The position numbers were made by a program, and so were the translations under genes. Below, in pieces: positions 1-12,500 of a stretch of DNA of 64,000 nucleotides. Within the stretch, counting starts at the first letter, position 1. Every line of letters starts with the position of its first letter. The notes beneath the pieces were generated by a model. The model was not told where the DNA came from. It searched no databases and worked only from the letters and a program-made list of their open reading frames with translations. This DNA is from Centroberyx gerrardi. Its lineage: Eukaryota; Chordata; Actinopteri; Beryciformes; Berycidae. The stretch is taken from contig NC_135997.1 in NCBI RefSeq assembly GCF_048128805.1, positions 12,193,116 to 12,257,115 of the forward strand, given 5' to 3'.

Positions 1-381
1 TGTGTTCTGTTATATTTAGTGTAGTAGCCTAGTAGTAGTAGTAGTAGTAGTATAAACATGTGGTAAACTAGGTATAATCTTCAGTCGGTGGACATTGAAA
101 AGCAAAAATGAAACAAAAATCAATCAGGTCTATATTTTCATTTAATTAGATGTTTTCCTTAAAGGAGCCTACTATGACTTTATGTCCTAAAGATTTGTGT
201 GTAGACTGTTCTGCAAATAAAAAAGGTACAGTGAGTTTAGGTGGGGTTAGCCTCCACTACATCCCAGATTGTAATGACATAACTTAACAGACTTTAACAT
301 TTTCCAACTGAAACATGAGATCACAGTCCTTAGGTGTCATTAACGCATGGCACGTCTATCCACAGATTCTCGCTAAGCACC
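1..381. other. Upstream region of rrad
   Basis: AT-rich sequence with a short (TAG)n run at 31-51. It probably holds the proximal promoter or leader of rrad and a possible 3' splice site ending at 365. Nothing else could be supported. Confidence 0.4.
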
Positions 382-2883
382 ATGACTTTGAACAAGGGTG
401 ACAAATTGCGGAACATGGACAAGAGGAGAGGCAGCGTGCCTTTCCCCATGCATCTGCCCAACCTACACAGGAGGAGCATGCCCGTGGACGACCGGGACCT
501 GCGCGCGACAATGCCACAGACGGGGCAAACCGGAGAGCTGTCCAACCTCTTGCGCTGCACGTCCTACTCTCCCGGCGAGCCGCACCGGGACAGCTGCGTG
601 TCGGACTCCTCCGACTCCGTGATCTCGTCCGGCAGCGACGCCGAGAGCCAGGTGTACAAGGTGGTTCTGCTCGGGGAGCACGGCGTGGGCAAGTCCAGCC
701 TGGCGCGCGTCTTCGGCGGGGTTGAGGATGGTCACGACTGCGATGAAACAGGTAAAGTGGTGGTGATGCTTCAGGATGAGTCATCAATCCCCCCACCCCC
801 CACCCTTACTCACACACACTGATTGTGATGATGGTGCGATGATGGTGTGGTGATGACCATGGAGATATGTGAATGGCTGTGGTGGTGGTAAAGCTGATGA
901 TGATTAAAATAACTGTAATAGCTTTGGTTATTGACATGACACTTAACAATACAAAATACTGGTGCATTAACACATTTGTAAGCTTGTAATTCAATCTGGA
1001 TGGAGTGCAGTTCTGAGATATTGAGCATCAAAGATTTGACATCCCAGACTGACAAAACTGTTCCTACTTCAAATCTAACATTCAAAGATCATGAATATGT
1101 GGATAATTCAATTTTGATTGGTCAGATAGAACCTAATTACAAGCTCACGAGTTGTCAATCATGCTTGAGTCTCTGAGCACACTGACAAAGTTTGGCTGAT
1201 GGATTAATAGAAAAAACAGGGCTCACGCAAGAGTGTACATGTATTGATTATTGTTATTTCCATCTAGACAGCTAGGCACCAGCCCTGCCCTACAGCTGTC
1301 AGAAATACATCCAAGAATACAATGCGAAGGGAAAATATCAAAAGCCAACGAGAGAAATGATGGCACTGTCCACATCATAGACCCACTCACAAGCTGCACC
1401 AGCCATATTGTGTCACAATTTTGCCAGCTCTATTAAGTCTGATTCCACTCTGTGTACCAAAAGACAAAAGTGCTAAAATAAGTTTGAAGAAAAGAATAAC
1501 ACACATTGAAGAGTCCAAAATATGATTGTTTAGATTGTCTGTGCTTCACTCCTCTGTGTCAATCTATAATATATCTCTTTTTTTCTTCCTCAGGAAACAC
1601 TTATGACAGATCTATTGTAGTGGATGAAGAGGAAGCATCCATTATGTTGTACGACATCTGGGAACAGGTGAGAATTAATGTATTATTTATGCTTTGATGT
1701 CTACAGATTTAGAAGTTGGAGTCTAATTGATATTGCATTAGTAAAAATAGGATCAGCCAAATCATTGTATGTTGCTAAACTTGGTGTCTACTTGGCCTGC
1801 AGGATAACAGCCAGTGGCTGAAGGAACAGTGCATGAGGATGGGAGATGCCTACATCATTGTCTATTCAGTGACAGACAAGTCCAGCTTCGAGAAGGCATC
1901 AGAGCTGCGTATTCAGCTGCGCCGAGCCAGGCAGTCCGAGAACATTCCCATAATCCTTGTGGGCAACAAGAGTGACCTGGTGCGGTCCAGAGAGGTGTCT
2001 GTTGATGGTGAGTCGCTGGGATCTTGATTTTATCTACAGGCATCTCTGTAAATAAGTGACCGTCTGGCTAATAGCCTTTTGAACCCAAAATGTGCCACAG
2101 GCCAACGTGTTTGGCCACTGTAGGTTTTCAGGTCATAGAAGTGAGTGTTGAAGTAAACAAAGGCTTGCAAAACGTAATGTAATATTTATCATTTAAGGCT
2201 TAAAAGCAAGCCTGTGGCTCACTCTACAGCTCGACATTCATGCCCAAATCTGACAGAATCTGTTTGGTCCGGACCAGTTTTGGTTGCATCAGGCCAAATT
2301 TCTCACTTAACTGCTCAGGTTCAGGTCAGGTTTGGGTTCAAAAATACCACTGAAAACTAAAATGTTGTGTTTCAGGCAGGGTCAGGCTCATATTACCCCT
2401 TAGGATTGATTTACACTCAGACAAAAAATTGTCAGGTCCAGCTTGGGTAGGGCTTGAATTTCCAATTTTCAGTCAAAATCTACTTGAACACTGCTTTGTC
2501 ATTTCTTAATGTTTTTGTGGATTTTACACTTCCTCATAGGCCACTGTTCTTGAGTACGAATGACTCACAGCTCATTTTCCTTCTTCCATCTGTCCTGTGT
2601 TGTAGAGGGTAGCGCCTGTGCGGTGGTTTTCGACTGCAAGTTCATCGAGACGTCCGCATCCCTCCACCACAACGTGCAGGACCTGTTCGAGGGCATCGTC
2701 CGACAGATCCGCCTGAGGAAAGACAGCAAGGAGGAGAACGCACGGCGCATGGCCAACTGCAAGCGTCGGGAGAGCATTGGCAAGAAAGCCAAGCGGTTTC
2801 TGGGCCGCATGGTCGCACGCAAGAACAAGAAGATGGCCTTCAGGCAGAAGTCAAAGTCCTGCCATGACCTATCAGTTCTCTGA
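382..2883 (+). CDS. rrad: GTP-binding protein RAD (RGK-family small GTPase), complete
   Basis: Coding exons are 382-751, 1594-1667, 1803-2007 and 2606-2883 (927 nt, 308 aa plus TGA; human RRAD is also 308 aa). The start at 382 is chosen because it gives MTLN, the start of mammalian RAD; an in-frame ATG at 334 is judged to be untranslated leader. Seen in the protein: RRSMPVDDRDL near 30-40 (a 14-3-3-type basic/Ser site), P-loop GEHGVGKS at 98-105, DIWEQ at 144-148 in place of the usual DTAGQ G3 motif, NKSD at 203-206, ETSA at 231-234, a basic C-terminal extension, and the closing KSKSCHDLSVL with no CAAX box. These are the hallmarks of RGK proteins, which bind the Cav beta subunit and calmodulin and reduce L-type Ca current at the plasma membrane in heart and skeletal muscle. 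A CTATCCACAG at 356-365 could be the acceptor of a 5' non-coding exon. Identity is secure by family knowledge; regulation is not visible. Confidence 0.97.
476..725. promoter_or_regulatory. CpG-rich first coding exon of rrad
   Basis: This stretch is visibly rich in CG dinucleotides (for example gcccgtggacgaccgggacc and ctcccggcgagccgcaccgg), while the flanking sequence is AT-rich. It looks like a short CpG island over the 5' end of rrad. A promoter role is inferred; no TATA box was picked out. Confidence 0.45.
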
Positions 2884-3626
2884 GGGACAGACAGGACAGA
2901 AGGACTCCAATCTTTTTCTTTGGCCTCTGAAGACCAGAAGCTGTGTGTGTTTTAACACTAACCCTAAAGGACTAATAGAGCTGTACAGAAATGCAATATA
3001 TTTTTATTTTTTAGACACAAAACAAAAGCAAATAGAGGACTTAATTCATAAAACATGACTGGCGTTGTTCAAGTCATATCATGATAATGGTGATAATCTG
3101 CATGAAGCTTTTCAACGTTAAGACTTTTATTTTGAAATATGTTTTTGTCTGCCTTAAATGTGTTGCTGTCATAATGTGTATGACTTATGAAGTATGTATG
3201 ATAAATCCACAAAGGCTTGTTATTTCTAGTTATGAGTTGTAAAGAATGCCTTGCTATTGGGTTGTTATTCTGCTCCTTTGTCTGAGGGAATTGATGTATA
3301 TACTGAAACCTGAATGATGCTGAATATACATCTCGCTGTCCAGAAAAACATGATGAAGGATCTCAGTGTTAAGCCATCTGGAGTCATATTTACTTGAAAC
3401 GTGGTACGCAGGTTCGTACTACAGCCAAGTTACTGAGGACTAGCCGGCGGTAATTGATTGCAGAGCTGAGAAAGAAATGATGTTACTCTATGTTGTTCCA
3501 GAACATTCAATTCAGGTTGTGAATGAATGAGTCAAAGCAATAAATTATATTGGTCTTGTGAACCTTAACATTATTTTGACATTATTTTGAAATTCTTTGT
3601 TTACATTTGACTTTTTTTGCAATAAA
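2884..3626 (+). other. rrad 3' UTR with AATAAA signals
   Basis: AT-rich sequence after the rrad stop codon with no convincing ORF. AATAAA occurs at 3539-3544 and again at 3621-3626; either could be the polyadenylation signal. The extent of the UTR is inferred. Confidence 0.5.
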
Positions 3627-4680
3627 AATCTAAAATCAAATTCCTTCTTCTCCCGGTTATTCTTTCAGACAGTAAAATACAGCATGCGACAGAAAAGAAA
3701 GATCTTGTTCAAGCAATTTATGGTCCTCATGAATATTCATTTGATTGTATCAGTGGAATGGAACCTCACTCGCCATCGGTTTTACAGGAAGGAAACAAGG
3801 TAGTTAAGCATGGTTATCTGAAGGTGTTAACCATTAATCCACTGAGGGAGTACAAGTACACAATTTTTCCAGACAATTTAAACTCTTCTCACACCTCTTG
3901 GAAGGAGCACACACATCATTCAGAGAAGGTAAGAAACAGGAGGAACCATTCTGGAATAGCATTTGATAGGTGTTGTGATTTAACTGCGGACACTTTTTGC
4001 CATCATCATCATCATCAGCATCATCATCATCATCATCTGCTGTTTGTTGTTATTCTTCACTGGGCAGCCACAGAAGCTTGAATAAGAATGAATGGCCTGT
4101 ATGTATAGGGTATTAGAAGAACTATTGCTATCTGTTATTTGTGCATTGCATTGTAGCCTGTGCTTTGTTACTGCTGAGAAAAGCTGTTTCTCAAAGATGT
4201 CTGTAAGGCATTTAGTTGTTACTGAAATTAAATCAACACTTGTATTCTTCCTTTTTTGTCTGATCATGAATAGTTTTGCAATGCACTGTAATGTAAGCTA
4301 AGCCTTACTTAAAAGGATGCAATTCATTATCTGACATTCAAAAACAAGCTGGCAAAAGGCAAATAGGAAGAAAAAATCTAGATATTTCAGCTAATCCGTC
4401 TTCATAGGCAACTAGATTTTCAAATAGAACAAAGCTTTACTTTCAAAATAGAACAAGGCTTTATTGCTCTTTTGTGACAAGTGTGGTTATCAGGTGTTGC
4501 GTCAAATTCCCATGTAAGTGAGATTTAAATGTAGGCTGCCTGACGTGCAACTCTGTGAAATCTGAGTGTATGAAAGAATTCCATGGTGGTGAATCAGTAA
4601 CAAGACAGAAATTGTGTTGATTGTTAGGCTGAGGGCATGTGGCCTGAAATGTTGTGAATATGCTTCATTTACAGAGGCTC
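3627..4680. other. rrad-cdh16 intergenic region
   Basis: About 1 kb between two genes on the same strand. It holds a (CAT)n run at 4001-4037 and, just before the cdh16 ATG, TTCATTTACAG ending at 4674. That looks like a 3' splice site, so the ATG exon may be preceded by a non-coding exon in this interval. The open frames here (3758-4081, 4092-4301) have no recognisable domain. Confidence 0.4.
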
Positions 4681-7599
4681 ATGGCTGACAGAGGAGCTGT
4701 ACCAATGTTCATCATACCTCTCACAGTAAGATAACATAATTTATTTTGGTCATCCTTTATGTCTATTACAGTTTATTCTGTTACGAAAGCAAAACGCTGC
4801 ATGAACAATGTAACTGAGATACAGTTAATGTCTTATTTCACAGTTGGTGACACTTTATACATTTGCGCCATGCTCTGGGGCAAATGTTAAAATAGGCGTC
4901 CCTGAAAACTATGACGGCATTTTCCCATGGTACCTATCCAAGGTAAGGCATTTGATTTTACAAAGTAAGTTCAGGTAACTATATTTCTTTTAGCCTTCAC
5001 AACCGCAGTAGTAGATGTATAATGCTCACAATCTCCCAAGTCTTCCTAATGTCTTTCTAATTTCTAATTTCTGGATATGCTAAATTTACGAATCCTGTTT
5101 TAGTAATGTAGCTAATATTATATCATTACAGCATGTACAACTCAGTGGAAAATCAGCTAGAGCTAAAATATTATGTTGGAGTTTTTATTCTCAAATTCAT
5201 TGATATAGCCCTTGAGAGAACGATTGGCAGTATATGACAAACAGACACAAGTTTAAATGTATTTTGCAGCTGTAAAATGGTTAACATTTGCATTTTTTAT
5301 GTGAAAATGTGCCTGTAGTGTGAGTAATGATAGGATAGAAAAACGTCGCAAGTCCTACTCATAAAGAATATAATCTATCAATATGTAATCAGAATTAATA
5401 CAAGACAGAACCCACTCATCCACAATTCCCTTCAAGTGTCCTCAACATCAGACAGCAATTATTAAAGAAGGATTTTAATTCTTTTTTTTTTATTATTACT
5501 GAGTATTCTTCAAGAACAAGCCTGTTAATTGAAAACTTCTGCTGCCAGAGGAATTTTTCATACTCGTTCAACAGTCTTTGTGAGCCTGCAGGTCTTTGTG
5601 TGGCAAGGACATTGCTATATGCACAGAAAATGAAGGTAAAACGAGTTTCATCAGTGGCTGTATTTTTCCTCTTGCCTCTGCACTCAAGGCTCAAGATGTA
5701 TGAACACGCCACTCTCGTCACTAGACTATAATTGATGTTGCGCACAATGCCTTTCAGACGTCAGACCCAGCCTCTGCATGCAGTCCAGCAGGGTGGCAGG
5801 CGGGATGTTTTATTCACACATGTCACTCAGGCATCATCTGGATTATGCAACAGCATTAGTATCTGGCACTTTAAGTGGCTGCATTGTGAATTCATCAAAT
5901 TTAGTATGAACCGCAGTCATATTTTCACTCCTGTGTTGGATCCAGCATTATTAAAACACCCTTCAAATAATGTTTTAATGGCTGGAATGGAGGAGTTAGA
6001 TAATAACCCCACTTTGTGATATAAATGGAAAGGACATAATGATTGCTTCAAATTGGTTTCAGGTAAAAGCTCTTCACAAGGGTCTGTGCATTAGAGAGTT
6101 TTTTGTCTACCGAGTTTTCCTTTTTTTACATTTTAGATGATCAACTCTGCAAACTATTTGGAGTGCAAAAGCATTGCAAATGTCACCAAGTAACCTGATA
6201 AAATAGAAGACTGTTTCAATCCCCTGGTGGCCTACTGCCTCATTAGACCACTGGCCTTAAACTTAAACATTTTGATGGTAGGGTATTCTTGCTTTGAGTG
6301 GACCTTATGTCAAAGAATGCAAACGATTCTGAACCTTGTGTCTGGTTATAGACCTAGCCTTTCTGCAAAGCATCACAAAGGTGTATGATTGTTTTTACCA
6401 GTAATTGGCCCACCAGCCACAGGACTAAGAACCAATTTTAACGTCAGGATACAGGCCAACAGAAAATATAAAGCATGTGGGGCAAGCAGAGAGCATCAGC
6501 AGCCAGTATGGGTGTTGTATTATCATCCGCTGTTCCTTAGTCAACATTTCACCACGCACGGTAATGGAGTTTCATTTTAACTGGACATGTGACTTTTCAC
6601 CATGAATACCAGAGGAAATGGAGGCTTGAGTGTCATTAAAGCCAAACATATAAAACACACTCTGTAATTTTTACTTTGTGGGCAGATTTTATAAAAAATC
6701 TCAACAACAGACACCATTACTTTATGTTTCTTTATGTTGAGACTTGCTGTTGATGTCATGTCCAGTCACTAACCCTCTGCAGATGACACCCATATCCCTA
6801 AGTAACTTGTATAGATGCAGATGTATGATAGGCTGGCTGGAATAGTCACCCTGCTGATCCTTACACCTACCCATCCAAAACTCTTACACTTTGTTAATTA
6901 GTCGTAGGTCTTACTTTTTAACAGGAACGGATGTTTTATGAACTGTATTCTGCTCCATACAGCTCCATAGCCTCCCAGCCAATTACAGTGACCTGGTGGT
7001 AACGGGGGACGATGAGGGGATTTTTGGAGTCGACGCCGGGTTTCTGTATGCTCTCAAGCCACTGGACAGAGAGAAGCAACCATCTTACTCTCTACAGGTG
7101 GGCCATCATTAACGTTAGACACATATTTTACACAGTGATGTCCATGAGTGAATGCTGGTAATGATACTACATGTCTTACTTTCACAAATGTATTAATTGA
7201 TTTTTTTTTTTTTTTTACCTCGAATTCATATTTACTTTTATTCAAGTAATCAATCAATTGTGAATATGGATCACTCTGATGTGAATATGGATGTACTATT
7301 TTACTGATTTAAAGAAAAAGAAGAGAGAATACTTGACTCTGTTGTCACCTGTTTGTCCTTACAAACCACAGAATCACAACAAAAATCATTTTTCAAGGTT
7401 CTGTACATTACTTACTTACTTGCTCTTATCATCTGGAGGCCATGTGCTTATGTTTGATCCTATATGAAGCATGAATTGCTCTTTGGATTCTCTGCATAGG
7501 AAGGTCAAATGCTCAATCCTGTGTCGCCTTTGAAGAGGTTGGCATTCATAGCTAGTAAAATGGAGCATAACTCAAAATTGGCCGGTCTGGCTTATAGAA

Positions 7600-7631
<32 letters not shown>

Positions 7632-9445
7632 CACGCGTTCCGCAGGTGTCCTTCAGAGCATTGGTGCAGCGTCAGAGCTTCAACGTGGAAGTGTGTGTCA
7701 TAGACAAGAACGACAACGTGCCCACTTTCACCGAGGAGAGCATGAGAGGCAGCGTGCAGCTTGGGCTTCTCAAAGGTAGAAAAACCTTCAGCTCTGATGT
7801 CACGCTGTGAGAGTCTGAAAGAGATTATTAAATCGTGATCACAAGGAAATAAAAGTTTGATATCAGACCTCCACATACCCTTGAAGGCTGCCTGCCTCAA
7901 GCTTTGTCATTTATGTATTCAGAACTCAGTGTGTTTTGTTGGAGAGACTTCTACTGCCACAGAACCACAATTCACATACACTGTATACAGTTGGTTACAT
8001 TTTTGACTGACCGTGTCTTCTGTCTGTCAGGGATCCCGTTCATGCAGGTGGAGGCGTCGGACCGTGACGACCGCAACACAGCCCACGCCGAGCTGCGCTT
8101 CAGCCTGATGGAGCAGACACCCAGGATCCCCTCCAGTCACATGTTCTCCATCGACTCCGTCACCGGAGAGGTTTCCCTCACCGAGGATGGTCAGTGCCAG
8201 CTGAGTGACTGAAGGGAAGTTTTCAGGGAATGTGATAGCTTATAATTGGCCCCCGTAGAGTAATTCTCGTTTGGCTCGTCCCCTGCCTGGGACGCTACAG
8301 AACAGCGATCCTGAAGTTCGTAGTTATTCAGTGTCTTGCTCATGGACACTTCAGCAGAGCAGAACCTCCTGCTTGCTGACACTAGAACCTGTTTCCTCCA
8401 TTTTAAAGTCCCCATGAAATGAACTCCCATTAATTTTACTACCTGAAAAACAGAGTATCTTTAATGGTGACTTCATGCTGCACTAGTAGGCATAAACATT
8501 TTTTCTAAATTAATAAAACCAGCAGATTTTTGAACAATCCCGCCACTCCACACCCCTCCTATCAAATGAAATTGCCTTTCTCTCCCTGACCCATATTCCA
8601 TTGGTTTAGACTTTTGAAAGATCCCTCACTGCATTAAGTCCCGCCCCAACATCATGTTTCAACAGGAAATACATCAAATCAAGGAAGTAAAGATGCAATT
8701 TCATGGGGTCTTTAAAAGCAGTCTCCCTACTCACTAGGTCAGCATGCTGCAGAGAGGCCTTTCCCTCCTGATCATGAGTCTCTAACCTCCTCTTGAACAT
8801 TAAGAATGTTTTCACGTCATAGTTTTGTTTGTTAGCAAGCCATTAGTCTCAATTAGTCTCACGTGCAAGCCGTTCCATACACTTGAAAGTAGCTGTGTGC
8901 TGTTTTGAGAGTCACGGTTTCATATCCCATTAACTTGTTCTTACTGTGCAAACAGATATTAAAAGGGGGCTGGTGCCAATTTAGAAATAAAAGCTCTGGC
9001 TCTAAAAGTGTTTGAATGTCCCAAGAGGAGGTCTGGTTAGTGGTCCTTAGGATAAGCTGCTAAAAGTCGTGAACCTTCCCTTTAAGTGATCTAATATTTG
9101 GATTCATTGGGATTATTTGACAGTTATCAAATAATATAAACAGGAGAAAAGCTTGATTGCATGGGGAAATGTAAATAGTTCACAGATATATAAAAGGCAA
9201 TAATTTGATTTTTTTTAAAGACATCATTTATCTGGTGGTTGGGGTTAGTATTTATCTGACATTCACATACTGTTCATGAATTTACAGCTGTAAAACACAA
9301 ATCACATATTGTACTGGATATATTAGATGTTTATGAAATAAGATACATAGTAAATGTAAAGATATGATACAAAAGTGATGCTAATGTTTGCATTTCAGCC
9401 AGTAATGTTTGGCTGAGACATATACAGGCAGGCACAGGCAGGCAG

Positions 9446-9506
<61 letters not shown>

Positions 9507-12500
9507 ACCCAGCCAAATCCTGTATGCTGGTGCTATTTCTGGAGCTGTGGTGTTGCCCTTTGTTCCAGCTTGGCGAGAGCTGGATGACTTTCACGCTTGC
9601 TGGTCCCTTCCCGCCCACACTGCTGCCTCTTTCCAAACCGCTTCACAGCAGTGAAACTGAAAATTACCTTCTTGATTTTCTACCTTGTCTGCAGGCCAGC
9701 TGTTACTGATGGCTGTGATTACCTTTCTAGTGGATTGCTCATGTTACTTCTCCCTCATTTTAGCACGAAATTGCAATTTAAAAACCAAGCGGTGAATTCA
9801 ACTCCCAGATAGCAAAGGGAAGTCATGGGTTTAAAAAATGATGGACATCTTAGATTGAACAGGCGCTGTGTGAGATGTTTCAGTTATCACTGGGAAAATA
9901 CAGTCTGTTAAAGGTTTTTGGTGTTTCCATAAAACACCACATAATTCCGCTGTTTTTCTTTCAATTGCATGAATTGTTTCTTACACAATATAGGACTTTA
10001 CAGACATATGTTCTGTCATTAAACACAGCACAACATGTAGATGTCTGTGTGACAGAGGTTAAATAATTTTTTGTGTCCTTTTATCATATATCCCACTGTG
10101 ACCACCAGGAGCCTCTACTCTGGACCCAGAGATGTGTGGCCGCTATAAGCTGTCAGTGATGGTGAAGGACATGGCTGGGAAGGCCAACGCTTTCTTTTCC
10201 ACCGGCATCGTTACCGTTGAGGTGACAGGAAACACTTGGGCGTCGCCTGATCCTGTGCGACTCCAGGAGAACCTCCCGGGCCCGTACCCCATCCCCATCT
10301 CACAGGTGAGACAGCGTAATCCTAGCCTGATATTCATGTGTGGGGGGGTGTTGATTTTCCCTGAACCAATCACTAGTGACTGACGTATCCGGCCGCTCTG
10401 ACGTTACTTTCAGTTACACTGATGCTGGGCGTATTTACTAACTTTACCAAGAATGTCGGTAGTTTTTGACAAAAATATCGTGTTTGCAAAGACAATTGTT
10501 GGTTAAGGAATGATTTCAACAAATATTATTCTGCCGAAACGCCAATGAAAAACCTGTTGCACGAACGGTTCAAACTTTAGTCCTGCCCACAAAGGCGCTG
10601 ATTGGCCCGATCGTTTTTCCGATCGAGAAATCGCCGTTGAATAGAACGACACCAGACCCTGAATCTCTCGACCAAATCTGAAGAGTGGGCGGGTCGCGAT
10701 TCAGGAGTCTTGAACCAGGCTAGCGTAATCCCACCGCCAAAATATTTAGAAATGAAACAAAGCTTAAAGTAGCAATACACCCTAAAACACTTTAACACTG
10801 TTAAAAACAACTATTGGCGATGATCATTTGGTAGTGTTTTTTTTTTTTTCCCACAGATAACTGGCCAAAAGGTTAGGGTTAGGGTTAGGTTAGGTTTAAG
10901 GTTAGGTTTGGGGTTAGGTGTAGGGTTAGGGTTAGAGCTAACCCTAGGGCTAACCCTAACTGTCATCACGTCCAATATTTTCATTACAGCTACAATGGAG
11001 TTTGATGTCAGAAAATTTTCAACCTGACGTGGAGGGTCAAGAGTATGTAGGTTTTTATTCCAACCAAAGATTACACCAGGCAATTTCACTTATTTGGTCC
11101 CTGCCTCTCTGGTTGAAGGTGTAAATCAGCTGGGCTGGTCCCTTATGGATAGTTAGCTATAGCTTATAGAAAGTTCTTCCCGAGTTGTCTTGGAGAGAAC
11201 GATCTTCTCATGAAAGACAACACAGAGAAGTTTCCTTGCAGTTTGAGATGGACTGTGTGCTTCACATCGTGCGCATGATTAAGACACACAGCTGTTAATT
11301 TCCGCAGCTGTTTCAACTGGCTCGAATGTGATGCAGCATTCCTGCAATGAATCTTGGGGCTTCCCATTCGTTCTTGTCCGTCAAGTCACCATCCAATGCA
11401 TCCTCGACTGGCCTGTTTTGGAATCGTGCTTCAGCAGTTAGATATGATGTAAAACGCATCATGGAAAACACAAGAACGCATATTGAGAAAGAGCCATGGA
11501 ATGTAATGTAATTGAGTAAGGGACGTGACTCCCACTTTTTCTTGACTAGAAAAACTCTAAAGGCAGGTTGTGGGAAAGTGGGTCCACCAAAAAAGTAAAT
11601 TATAATGTTTCATCACAAAATAACTCCTGGAATACACTAAAACCACTTTTACTTGTTTTTTTTCACTCTAGAGAAACCATACAAACATTACATTAACTAA
11701 CTTGCAGTGCTGACTTTATTGTGAATGCTGTACCAACTGTGATATTATATTACCACAAACCAAACACTTTGTCAATACCCTGGATTGAGTAAAGCAGCAT
11801 CATATTGCCAGTTGCTGTTTTTAGTGTCCCTCGGGCCTTCCTAAGTGACCAAATACTGAATTATTGATGTCGTTCAAATGCCATGGTTCCTTTCAGGCTA
11901 CCTCCTGACTGAATCGCTTTAACCCCCATAGTCACTCACTCTCCCACCTACCACTTCTCTCAGGGACGTTATGCAAACCTAACAGCTTAAATTATCATTC
12001 AAATCAGCTTCAGTCTCTTCCAAAGAAATTATAGCGTGGTTTCTCAACCTCAGCCATGCTCAGCATGATAAAAAAGTCAGACGTGTATGAGATCACCACT
12101 CTTGTTTTATGGAAAATTCTTGTTTAATTGACCCAGTCAGACACTTTTCGCATTTCCTAGTCATGTAACACATTACTGTGTTACACATTACTGTGTCTAT
12201 ATCTGTCTCTGATCTTGTCTGACCTTCTCTTTGTTATAATATCAGCCGTATCCGCTTCACATGTGTAAAAATAGCCCAAAATCTCTGAGAGGTTTTGTAA
12301 CACAAGGAACGGACATTTTGATCCTTGTGTGGATCTGTAGCTTCTGAGGAAATTAAATAAATGTAAGCCTGGCAAAAATGAACTTCATGTATCCACTGCA
12401 GAAAACTGTGGGAAGAAGAGACATGGGTTTCAGAGATTATTCTGATCCTGAATTGATTGCAATGTGTAGTTTCTGAGAATCTGTGCGGCCGGTAGGTATC

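Larger units (their letters stand above)
8190..10108 (+). other. cdh16 intron 5
   Basis: Holds a dispersed repeat fragment (8321-8400), a TTAA-flanked transposon (8407-8711) and a long (CA)n array (9447-9503), all listed separately. The rest is AT-rich with nothing recognised. Confidence 0.6.

Noticed and set aside
334..381. Upstream in-frame ATG of rrad adding 16 residues
   Set aside because: The ATG at 382 gives the conserved MTLN start and a 308-aa protein equal to human. A likely splice acceptor at 365 would also remove the upstream ATG.
356..796. 146-codon frame antisense to rrad exon 1
   Set aside because: It is a shadow of the CpG-rich rrad exon; Arg/Pro-rich composition is typical of an antisense CpG-island frame.
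9331..9654. Frames made of His-Thr or Cys-Val repeats here and at other CA/GT arrays
   Set aside because: They are translations of dinucleotide microsatellites, not proteins.
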